Positions 5,960-11,657 of a stretch of DNA of 12,898 nt are shown one piece after another. The stretch lies in the NCBI GenBank assembly GCA_016866735.1, contig VGLL01000017.1, positions 1-12,898 of the forward strand. The letters run 5' to 3'. The notes below the pieces were generated by a model. It did no database searches and was not told the origin of the DNA. It saw only the letters and a program-made list of their open reading frames with translations. The DNA is from Candidatus Shapirobacteria bacterium. GTDB lineage: Bacteria; Patescibacteriota; Microgenomatia; VGLL01. The position numbers and the translations under genes were made by a program. Within the stretch, counting starts at the first letter, position 1. Every line of letters starts with the position of its first letter.

Positions 5960-6385
5960 ATGAAACCAAGAAGACTTCCTTTTGAAGAATTTAAATACAT
6001 TTATCAACGCGTCCCCCGACTTTGTGTTGAAGTAGTTATTAAAACTTCCAAAGGTATTCTTCTTACCTTAAGGGACATTCCCCCGTTTCAAGGCTACTGG
6101 CATCTACCGGGCGGAACGGTACTTCTCGGCGAAACACTCGAGGGCGCGGTTAAAAGATTTGCCCAAGAAGAGGTTGGTTTAAGAGTGAAAGTTAAAGAAT
6201 TTCTTGGCGTGATCGAATATTCAAAGGCAAGTTTTGGCCAAACAATTGGTTTGGCCTATCTTATTTCTGCCACTAGCGGCAAGCCAAAAATTGACTTCCA
6301 GGCCAAAAAAGTAAAATTCTTCAAGAAAATTCCCAAAAAAACCATTCCCGAACAAATAAAATTCCTCAATGCCTGGCTCAAATAA
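5960..6385 (+). CDS. Nudix hydrolase, GDP-mannose mannosyl hydrolase-like
   Basis: The product is 141 residues. The Nudix box is G52-x5-E58-x7-R66-F67-A-Q-E70-E71-V-G73-L: the glutamate that usually follows R is a phenylalanine. E. coli GDP-mannose mannosyl hydrolase (Gmm) likewise has a hydrophobic residue there. The N-terminus (LPFEEFKYIYQRVPRLCVEV) and the GYWHLPGG stretch also resemble that enzyme, which releases mannose from GDP-mannose. A role in sugar-nucleotide metabolism is therefore the best guess, but other nucleoside-diphosphate-X substrates are possible. No good Shine-Dalgarno sequence precedes the ATG. It follows the membrane pair by 35 bases and may share its transcript. Confidence 0.8.
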   Translation: MKPRRLPFEEFKYIYQRVPRLCVEVVIKTSKGILLTLRDIPPFQGYWHLPGGTVLLGETLEGAVKRFAQEEVGLRVKVKEFLGVIEYSKASFGQTIGLAYLISATSGKPKIDFQAKKVKFFKKIPKKTIPEQIKFLNAWLK

Positions 6386-6451
6386 CCAAGAGAAATCTAA
6401 GTCTCGAGTTTTAATCTTAAAAACTTGACCGCTTTTTCCCTGTTATGTAAT

Positions 6452-6485
6452 TGGTACAATTTATGCTCCAGCAAAATTTGTACCA
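6452..6485. repeat. Hairpin copy 1 (TGGTACAA / TTGTACCA) after the PaaX/Cas2-like gene
   Basis: TGGTACAA (6452-6459) and TTGTACCA (6478-6485) enclose TTTATGCTCCAGC and AAAAT, with a small inner stem GCT-CC-AGC. It lies 34 bases beyond the stop codon of the 6520-7074 gene and closely resembles copy 2 just before the start codon, in the same orientation. It could be an operator or one end of a mobile unit. Confidence 0.6.
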
Positions 6486-6519
6486 CTTTAATTCACAACC
6501 AAATCGTGCTAAAAACTTC

Positions 6520-7074
6520 TTATAACCCGTACATCTTCTTTAGTTCTTCTTCGTTTTCTACCCTCTCGGCCAAAATTATTTTTACCTCGTCGGGCACCTC
6601 AAAAATTTCTCGCAAGAATCTTATTTCTTTCTCGCAAGGAAATGGAAAAATAAAAACACTCTCCTGCAGCTGATAAAATTCGAGCTGTTTTAATTTCTTC
6701 CGCAGAACTTCCCTTGCCTCCTTTTTGCCTTCCGGTATATCAAAAATAATTAACCGCCATTTTCTGTCCCAGTAACTCGGCTTTTTTATTTCAATTTTAT
6801 CAACGTCAAATTTTAAAACTTCTGTTTTGCCTTTATCGCTAATTTTCACCACTGCTTCCCCGTTTTCTTCCGCAAAATCAACCAAACCTTTTCTTTTTAA
6901 ATTTTTAATATTCCGGCGTAGAAGCGGCTGATGAAACTTCTGCCACGGAGAAAACGAGGGATCGCCCTTTAGTAACCTCATGGCGCCAGGGGCAAGCATG
7001 GCTAAGGTCAAAGCCGCTCCCAATTTAAGAATTGCTAAAATTGTTTCTTTATCCGGGTATTCTCTCTTTTGCAT
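6520..7074 (-). CDS. PaaX/Cas2-like protein with N-terminal membrane helix
   Basis: The product is 184 residues from ATG 7074 (MQKREYPDKE). Residues about 11-30 (TILAILKLGAALTLAMLAPG) are hydrophobic; residues 46-95 resemble a winged helix (FHQPLLRRNIKNLKRKGLVDF); residues 105-172 (WRLIIFDIPEGKKEAREVLR..., ESVFIFPFPCEKE) match the ferredoxin-like fold shared by Cas2 and the C-terminus of PaaX repressors, with D112 at the Cas2 metal-site position. Homologues in Patescibacteria are often labelled Cas2, but there is no cas1 or CRISPR array here, so a regulator or a membrane-bound relative is as likely. A start at 7197 would add 41 residues across the hairpin; the partial copy keeps homology only to about 7119, which favours ATG 7074. 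No well-placed Shine-Dalgarno sequence is seen. Confidence 0.7.
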   Translation of the reverse strand: MQKREYPDKETILAILKLGAALTLAMLAPGAMRLLKGDPSFSPWQKFHQPLLRRNIKNLKRKGLVDFAEENGEAVVKISDKGKTEVLKFDVDKIEIKKPSYWDRKWRLIIFDIPEGKKEAREVLRKKLKQLEFYQLQESVFIFPFPCEKEIRFLREIFEVPDEVKIILAERVENEEELKKMYGL

Positions 7075-7119
7075 ATGGTACAAATTCCGCTCCAGCATCA
7101 ATTGTACCAAACTTTGGAA
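6924..7119. repeat. 196-bp direct repeat, copy A (source copy)
   Basis: Bases 6924-7119 match 8406-8601 at constant offset 1482 with two mismatches. Copy A lies in the intact PaaX/Cas2-like gene and covers its first 50 codons plus the upstream hairpin. Confidence 0.92.
7076..7109. promoter_or_regulatory. Hairpin copy 2, candidate operator at the PaaX/Cas2-like start codon
   Basis: TGGTACAA (7076-7083) and TTGTACCA (7102-7109) enclose the loop with CGCTCCAGC. It begins one base before the ATG on the minus strand and contains a TACAAT that could serve as -10 box. A PaaX-type regulator often binds a palindrome at its own promoter, so autoregulation is plausible; this is inference. Confidence 0.5.
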
Positions 7120-7191
7120 TTGCCAATCTAGGCCATTTTTGTTAGACTTTACCCATACAGCAAAGAGCAACCTATCAGGTTTTAACAAATT

Positions 7192-7764
7192 ATGCAAAGA
7201 GCTTTATTAATAGTTGATACGCAAAATGATTTTTGCCCTGGCGGCGGTTTTCCTGTTCCAGAAGGAAACAAAATCATCGGGCCATTAAATAAAGTCTTAG
7301 ATTACGCCAGAAATCGCCATTGGAAAATATTTGCCTCAAGGGATTGGCACGCCTCTAATCTCTTCTCTAAAGACGATTGCTCCAGGCACTGTATTCAAGA
7401 AACAAAAGGGGCAAAGTTCCATCCAGATTTAAAAATAAAAGATGATGTGATAGTAATTTCGAAAGGTTCGCACGATCTTAGCGACCGACATTATTCTGCG
7501 TTCAACGGTGATGAAATCTCACTAGATGAGCTTTTAAGAGAAACAGGGGTAAAGGAGCTTTATATTGGTGGGCTTGCCCTCGATTATTGCGTTAAGAATA
7601 CTGCCATCGATTCTGCCAAGAAAGGATACAAAACATACGTTTTTCTTGATGCAACAAAGGCGGTGAATAATAAGTCGGATGATATTAAGGCCACTGTTAG
7701 GGAGATGAAGAAGGAGGGAATAGAATTCATCAAAACTGCTGAATTTCTTACCAAGAACCAATGA
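7192..7764 (+). CDS. pncA: Nicotinamidase (isochorismatase-like cysteine hydrolase)
   Basis: The enzyme deamidates nicotinamide to nicotinate, feeding NAD salvage. In the 190 residues the Asp-Lys-Cys triad is D9 (LIVDTQNDF), K91 (VISKGS) and C133 (GLALDYCVKNTA); metal ligands are D51 and H53 (SRDWHA) and probably H66. Length and motif order fit the PncA family; other isochorismatase-like amidases cannot be fully excluded. The ATG at 7192 has no clear Shine-Dalgarno sequence. Its stop overlaps the start of the cupin gene (ATGA), so the two are probably translated together. It is divergent from the PaaX/Cas2-like gene, 117 bases away. Confidence 0.85.
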   Translation: MQRALLIVDTQNDFCPGGGFPVPEGNKIIGPLNKVLDYARNRHWKIFASRDWHASNLFSKDDCSRHCIQETKGAKFHPDLKIKDDVIVISKGSHDLSDRHYSAFNGDEISLDELLRETGVKELYIGGLALDYCVKNTAIDSAKKGYKTYVFLDATKAVNNKSDDIKATVREMKKEGIEFIKTAEFLTKNQ

Positions 7765-8144
7765 AAATAATAAATATTCCCATGGAATTTCGGTGCGGCA
7801 GCGACAGGAGATCGATATTTCTGGAAAAAATAGGTTTTAATAACATTGAATCTTTCCAAACCGTCGAACTATCTTTGAACTTAGAAGAGCCATATCATAC
7901 TAATAAATCAGGTTTAGTCTTATGCCTCGTGATCACTGGATGGATGGAAGCACATTGTGCTGGACAGAACTACAAATTGAAAGAGGGACAAGGAATTATT
8001 ATCGAACCAGGAGAAAGACATAGAATTAACAAGGGCAAGGGCTGGATGCTATCTTTATCGACTAAAAGCTACGAGGGCGGTTTGGGCACTGAATGGGAGG
8101 AGGCGGGAATAGACGAGGGAGGAAAGAGAATAAACAACAAATAA
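7761..8144 (+). CDS. Cupin-domain protein
   Basis: The product is 127 residues with a small beta-barrel pattern: a first motif region near YHTNKSGLVLCLVITGWMEA and a second with EGQGIIIEPGERHRINKGKG. The two histidines and E in these positions could bind a metal, but the first cupin motif is poor. The C-terminus is glycine- and glutamate-rich. The start codon overlaps the stop of pncA. The substrate is unknown; the context suggests a role beside NAD or flavin chemistry, which is only a guess. Confidence 0.6.
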   Translation: MKIINIPMEFRCGSDRRSIFLEKIGFNNIESFQTVELSLNLEEPYHTNKSGLVLCLVITGWMEAHCAGQNYKLKEGQGIIIEPGERHRINKGKGWMLSLSTKSYEGGLGTEWEEAGIDEGGKRINNK

Positions 8145-8177
8145 TTTTAGTTAGTGATTCTTATGCTACATTAAATT

Positions 8178-8405
8178 ATGATCGAAGCTATAAAGAAACG
8201 ACGTAGCATCCGGGCTTTTCGAGCGAAGGAAGTTAAAGAAGAAAAGCTGAAGGAAATTCTTAAAGCGGCAATGTTTGCCCCAACGGCCAAGCATTGCCGG
8301 TCCTGGGAATTCGTGGTTATTAGAAATGAAGGCACTATAAAAAAACTGTCGCAAACTAAACCCAGCTCCGAATTTATCGAAAATGCGCCACTCGTTTTAG
8401 CCTTG
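8178..8405 (+). pseudogene. Nitroreductase-family gene, 5' fragment
   Basis: The first 76 codons are a typical start of an FMN-dependent nitroreductase: MIEAIKKRRSIRAFRAKEV (FMN phosphate-binding arginines), then AAMFAPTAKHCRSWEFVVI and ENAPLVLALAAD. Full-length family members have about 165-200 residues. At 8406 the sequence changes to the 196-bp copy of the PaaX/Cas2-like gene in antisense, and the frame runs on for 35 unrelated codons to a stop at 8510. The second half of the domain, with the rest of the flavin site, is missing, so the product is very probably inactive. It starts 33 bases after the cupin gene and was likely the third gene of that cluster. Confidence 0.85.
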
Positions 8406-8556
8406 GCGGCTGATGAAACTTCTGCCACGGAGAAAACGAGGGATCGCCCTTTAGTAACCTCATGGCGCCAGGGGCAAGCATGGCTAAGGTCAAAGCCGCT
8501 CCCAGTTTAAGAATCGCTAAAATTGTTTCTTTATCCGGGTATTCTCTCTTTTGCAT
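8374..8556 (-). pseudogene. 5' fragment of a PaaX/Cas2-like gene in repeat copy B
   Basis: From ATG 8556 the frame gives the same first 50 residues as the intact gene at 7074 (through FHQP) and then 10 residues read from antisense nitroreductase DNA before a stop. Winged-helix and Cas2-like parts are absent; only the N-terminal membrane helix remains. If expressed it would be a 60-residue membrane peptide. Confidence 0.7.
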
Positions 8557-8601
8557 ATGGTACAAATTCCGCTCCAGCATCAATTGTACCAAACTTTGGA
8601 A
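8406..8601. repeat. 196-bp direct repeat, copy B (truncating the nitroreductase)
   Basis: Matches 6924-7119 in 194 of 196 positions. The two differences are synonymous in the PaaX/Cas2-like frame (GCA/GCG and TTG/CTG). Sequences outside the repeat are unrelated on both sides. Confidence 0.92.
8558..8591. repeat. Hairpin copy 3 (TGGTACAA / TTGTACCA) in repeat copy B
   Basis: Identical to copy 2 because it is part of the 196-bp duplication. Arms 8558-8565 and 8584-8591. Confidence 0.6.
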
Positions 8602-8626
8602 AATAAAAAACAATGCCTATGCGTGG

Positions 8627-8655
8627 TTGCTTGAAATACGAATTTATGCTATACT
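8627..8655 (+). promoter_or_regulatory. Sigma-70-type promoter of the 8673 gene
   Basis: TTGCTT (8627-8632), a 17-base spacer and TATACT (8650-8655). It starts 26 bases after the end of repeat copy B, so this gene keeps its own promoter despite the rearrangement. TTGGAG at 8661-8666 is the ribosome site, giving a very short leader. Confidence 0.6.
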
Positions 8656-8672
8656 TTTTCTTGGAGATACAT

Positions 8673-10004
8673 ATGGAAAATCAAATTAACGTTGGTGATC
8701 AAAATACCCAGCAAATCGGACAAAATCCCGTAAATCAGCCACCTGTTCCTTCTGTTCCTAAAAAGCAAAGGTTAAACTACTGGATGATTTCGACAATAAT
8801 TTTGTTTGCTGTTCTCTTAGTTGGTAGTGCTTTCTATTTTTTGAACACAAGAAAGGAAACAAATCCTAGCCAAGATCTACCTCAGTCTCAACCGAGTATT
8901 GAACCGTCAGCAACCACCTTGCCGACTGGCTCTGTAACCACAAAACCAAATCAAATTAGAATCGGTAGATTACAATTGACGTACCCTGACAGTTGGATAC
9001 CGATATTTGCTACGCCAAATAACGATAAAAATGTTATTTTTTTTGCAAAAACAGAACAAGAAGCTCAAACATTAGCTAGCTGTGCTTCGGCTGGATCTTG
9101 TGGTAACTATTCTCTGAAATTGGAAGATTTTGCTAATTATGCGGTCTGGCAAAATTCAACCATCGAAGATTTCATAAAACAGGTGAGATCGGATATTCAG
9201 TTAAGTAGTTTACAAAAAACTACAATTGGCGGTCGTGAAGCATGGTTGGGCTATACGGATTCGCAAAAGACTCGATACCAAGCTGTAATTGTAACAAGCT
9301 CGGCTCAACCCAAGAGCTTTGTGGCAATTACTGCATCAACCGCAAATACTGCAAGCGGAATGCTTGAGGAATACATAGTAAAATTGCCAACAGTGAAAGT
9401 GAGTGAATACAAATCTGTCAAACCGAACGAACTAACGGTAAAGAAAGGTTTTGTTGTTGAAATGACATCGTCCCTTAATGCGCAAGACTCAAGTTTGGTT
9501 AATTTTATCCTTGATAGCTTGCTCGCTCCTAAAAATTCTACGACTAATTATAGTTACTTTCTTTACACTGAATCAATAAAAAGTTCGGGATCGAGTATTG
9601 GCGGGCCAAATTATCCGAAAGATAATTATCTAAACAGTAAATATTTTTTACTAACAGACAACAATCAATTAAGCGATGGAGTGTATGGGACAAATCAGGT
9701 GCAAATCAAGCTATCTACATCCTCAACAAAAAATTTAGGTCTGTTCCTTGCTGACCCAAAATATTGTCAGCAAGATACTGATTGCCAGTACCGCGCCAAC
9801 TTTTGTACGATAGGTGCTTTTAATCCCTATCACCAGTTTGCGACGCCGTGGGGATGCGGGCCCGGGGATTTTGAGGGTCTTGGGAATAGCGAAGAACTAC
9901 ATACAAGTTTGGGTTGCCAAACAGATGTTGAAGTAAAATACGATTCTCTAAAGTGTGTAAGTAACTCCTGCCAGGCTGTCAACGCCAAAGCCGTTTGTAA
10001 GTAA
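8673..10004 (+). CDS. Single-pass membrane protein with exported PsbP-like and Cys-rich domains
   Basis: The product is 443 residues. A Gln/Asn/Pro-rich cytoplasmic start (MENQINVGDQNTQQIGQNPV) precedes one membrane helix (about 36-58, YWMISTIILFAVLLVGSAF). A Ser/Thr/Pro linker leads to a first exported domain opening IRIGRLQLTYPDSWIPIF, similar in pattern to the 4996 product. The last 80 residues hold eight cysteines (CQQDTDCQYRANFCTIG ... CGPGDF ... CQTDVEVKY ... CVSNSCQ ... VCK), probably disulfide-linked. The function is unknown; exposure on the cell surface is inferred. An upstream ATG at 8613 would add 20 residues, but it precedes the promoter and lacks a ribosome site; ATG 8673 follows TTGGAG at 6 bases. 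Confidence 0.75.
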   Translation: MENQINVGDQNTQQIGQNPVNQPPVPSVPKKQRLNYWMISTIILFAVLLVGSAFYFLNTRKETNPSQDLPQSQPSIEPSATTLPTGSVTTKPNQIRIGRLQLTYPDSWIPIFATPNNDKNVIFFAKTEQEAQTLASCASAGSCGNYSLKLEDFANYAVWQNSTIEDFIKQVRSDIQLSSLQKTTIGGREAWLGYTDSQKTRYQAVIVTSSAQPKSFVAITASTANTASGMLEEYIVKLPTVKVSEYKSVKPNELTVKKGFVVEMTSSLNAQDSSLVNFILDSLLAPKNSTTNYSYFLYTESIKSSGSSIGGPNYPKDNYLNSKYFLLTDNNQLSDGVYGTNQVQIKLSTSSTKNLGLFLADPKYCQQDTDCQYRANFCTIGAFNPYHQFATPWGCGPGDFEGLGNSEELHTSLGCQTDVEVKYDSLKCVSNSCQAVNAKAVCK

Positions 10005-10018
10005 TAATTTTCTCCTTA

Positions 10019-10035
10019 CTCGCCCGAATGGCGAG
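10019..10035. terminator. Small hairpin after the 8673 gene, possible terminator
   Basis: CTCGCC and GGCGAG form a perfect 6-bp stem with loop CGAAT, 15 bases after the stop codon. No T run follows on the plus strand, so it may only protect the 3' end. Confidence 0.3.
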
Positions 10036-10058
10036 AAAGTCGTGCGCGCAAAAGATAA

Positions 10059-10077
10059 CCCTTCGATAAGCTCAGGG
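10059..10077. repeat. REP-like palindromic repeat
   Basis: CCCTTCGATAAGCTCAGGG is an imperfect palindrome of the kind found scattered in intergenic DNA of many bacteria (TTCGAYAAGCTCAGG core). Only one copy is in the window, so its repeat nature rests on general knowledge. Confidence 0.45.
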
Positions 10078-10277
10078 TGAAAGGAAGCGAGTGTGGCGCA
10101 GGCGGCCAAGCTGGCGACTTTGAAATTCGGTTCTGACTTTTCGTAAATCTCGAAAGATCGCTTAAAATTTAAAGCCCTCCGGTTGGAAAAATTTTTCTCA
10201 TGAGGCCAGGCCTTGTGCTTCTAAAATCAATAAACAATTAGCGGGCCGAGGTTGAGGATACTATAGCTCCAAGCTTT

Positions 10278-10303
10278 ACTTACTTGCGTTAACGCAAGTA
10301 AGT
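10278..10303. repeat. 26-bp perfect palindrome
   Basis: The half ACTTACTTGCGTT is followed directly by its exact reverse complement. It has no loop and no T run, which is unlike an ordinary terminator. It lies in the gap between two convergent transcription units. Confidence 0.85.
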
Positions 10304-10411
10304 TGAATTATCGCTTCGGTGATTGTTTCCTCGCTCTTGCCCTCCTTATCTTACCGCTCGGCTTTAGGTATTATTCATACACGCCTCGCGGAGCGATTTA
10401 GAGAGGGCTTC

Positions 10412-10451
10412 GGGCAAAAAAGTTACCGCTTCGGGCTTTGCTTTTTTGCCC
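10412..10451 (-). terminator. Hairpin over the rpsI stop codon, possible terminator
   Basis: On the minus strand GGGCAAAAAAG (10441-10451) and CTTTTTTGCCC (10412-10422) can pair over 11 bp, with an 18-base loop that contains the rpsI stop codon. The T run lies inside the stem rather than after it, so termination could be weak or work in both directions. Confidence 0.4.
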
Positions 10452-10824
10452 TCGCTTTCTGGGCGAGGCCGAATTTGCGCCGCTCTTTAACGCGGGCATC
10501 GCGAGTTAAGAAACCTTCTTTTTTGAGAATTGGCCGGAATTTCTCCGAATCCGCCAGGATCAGCGCGCGTGCCAAGCCGTGTATCGTCGCGGCCAATTGA
10601 CCGGAAAGGCCTCCGCCCCTGACCCTGATGGTAGCATAAAACTTGCCTAAAGTTTCCGTTAATTTAAAAGGCGACAGAAACGAAACTTCGGCCGATGCTC
10701 CGGGAAAATATTTCCCTACCGGCCGGTCGTTGACTAAGTTTTCTCCCTTGCCCTTAATCAGCCTGACCCTGGCAATCGAAGCCTTCCTGCGGCCAACCGC
10801 AAAGATATTGTCACTCTTTTTCAT
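10423..10824 (-). CDS. rpsI: 30S ribosomal protein S9
   Basis: The product is 133 residues. The start FAVGRRKASIARVRLIKGKG and the region IRVRGGGLSGQLAATIHGLARAL are the S9 signature; the basic tail ERRKFGLAQKARAKKQSPKR reaches toward the P-site tRNA and ends in KR, as is usual. The start ATG overlaps the stop of rplM (ATGA), giving translational coupling. It is the last gene of the cluster. Confidence 0.97.
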   Translation of the reverse strand: MKKSDNIFAVGRRKASIARVRLIKGKGENLVNDRPVGKYFPGASAEVSFLSPFKLTETLGKFYATIRVRGGGLSGQLAATIHGLARALILADSEKFRPILKKEGFLTRDARVKERRKFGLAQKARAKKQSPKR

Positions 10825-11240
10825 TTTTGCTTGAACTTCTCCGCAAATGGATTTCTTTCGCCTACTATTGCTTTCAGCCTTTTTATTCTCTCTTTGGTTA
10901 ATCTGTTCTTTGGCAACATTCCCAAAACCGCTCTTCTTAGAATTTCCTCCGGCGCTTTTTCCCTTAAGTCTTTTGGCGTCTCTATCTTAAGGCCCCCGGG
11001 GTAGCCCGAGTGGCGGTAGTATTTTTTCTCTTTTTCCTTCCTGCCGGTCAGCCGCACTTTTTCGGCATTAATAACCACCGCATAATCACCACAATCAAGA
11101 TGCGGGCTAAAACACGGCTTATTCTTACCCACCAAAAAGACGGCTATTTCACTTGCCAACCGACCCAAAATTCGCTCTTTAGCGTCAATTAGGTGCCAGT
11201 CTCGCTTAATCTCCTTTTGTTTTGGCCAAAAAGTCGCCAT
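10821..11240 (-). CDS. rplM: 50S ribosomal protein L13
   Basis: The product is 139 residues. Typical L13 features are RDWHLIDAKERILGRLASEI near the N-terminus, GDYAVVINAEKVRLTGRK, the basic stretch KKYYRHSGYPGGLK and RAVLGMLPKNRL. L13 is an early-assembly protein of the large subunit. The start lies directly beside the rplQ stop and its own stop overlaps rpsI. In most bacteria rplM-rpsI form one unit, as here. Confidence 0.97.
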   Translation of the reverse strand: MATFWPKQKEIKRDWHLIDAKERILGRLASEIAVFLVGKNKPCFSPHLDCGDYAVVINAEKVRLTGRKEKEKKYYRHSGYPGGLKIETPKDLREKAPEEILRRAVLGMLPKNRLTKERIKRLKAIVGERNPFAEKFKQK

Positions 11241-11657
11241 TTACTCCTTCTCCTCCTTAATTGGTTCCGCTTCTTTCGCCACCTTGGTATCTTCTTTACC
11301 ATTTCCTTCCACCAGCCCCAGCCTTACCATCAGGGCATCGTCACCGCTCCTTCTGCCTAACTTAATGATGCGGGTAAAACCGCCCTTCCGTTCTTTAAAG
11401 CGTGGGGCGATTTGCCCAATCAGCCTTGCTGTCAGCTCTTCGTCGCCCAATGCGGCCAAAATTTTTCGCCGATTCGCCAGGGTGGGATTTTTTGCCGCTG
11501 TCACTAATTTCTCCGCCAGGGGACTTACCATCTGCGCCTTTGCCAAAGTCGTCGCGATCTTTTCCACCGAAAAGAGGGCTTTGAGTAAGCCCTTCGCTAA
11601 GGCCAGGCGTTCGCTTTCCCGCCGAGAAAGTTTTTTACCAAAGACACGGTGTCTCAT
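11241..11657 (-). CDS. rplQ: 50S ribosomal protein L17
   Basis: The product is 138 residues: MRHRVFGKKLSRRESERLAL is the L17 start, followed by the helix LLKALFSVEKIATTLAKAQM and the GGFTRIIKLGRRSGDDALM core. The last 25 residues (from GNGKEDTKV on) form a charged acidic tail not needed for the fold. The gene abuts rpoA (stop/start distance zero) and rplM. Confidence 0.97.
   Translation of the reverse strand: MRHRVFGKKLSRRESERLALAKGLLKALFSVEKIATTLAKAQMVSPLAEKLVTAAKNPTLANRRKILAALGDEELTARLIGQIAPRFKERKGGFTRIIKLGRRSGDDALMVRLGLVEGNGKEDTKVAKEAEPIKEEKE

Larger units (their letters stand above)
10005..10422. other. Gene-free stretch between convergent genes
   Basis: No credible reading frame is seen in these 418 bases. 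They contain a hairpin at 10019-10035, a REP-like repeat at 10059-10077, a 26-bp palindrome at 10278-10303 and the distal arm of the rpsI hairpin. The part 10085-10260 has no recognisable feature. Confidence 0.6.

Noticed and set aside
7534..7859. Minus-strand frames opposite pncA and the cupin gene
   Set aside because: pncA carries a full catalytic triad on the plus strand; the antisense frames lack domains and ribosome sites.
8166..8428. Minus-strand frames opposite the nitroreductase fragment
   Set aside because: The plus-strand frame has a clear nitroreductase N-terminus; the antisense frames have no support.
6452..8591. CRISPR array suggested by the Cas2-like gene and repeated hairpins
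   Set aside because: Only three hairpins, 0.6-1.5 kb apart, with genes between them; no regular repeat-spacer pattern and no cas1 or effector gene.
10085..10163. Possible second tRNA (Ser-like, AAGCGA and TCGCTT ends, D-arm-like GGCGCAGGCGG)
   Set aside because: The ends pair over 6 bp, but no proper anticodon stem forms around TTTGAAA and the T arm lacks the TTCRA loop; at best a chance likeness or a decayed remnant.
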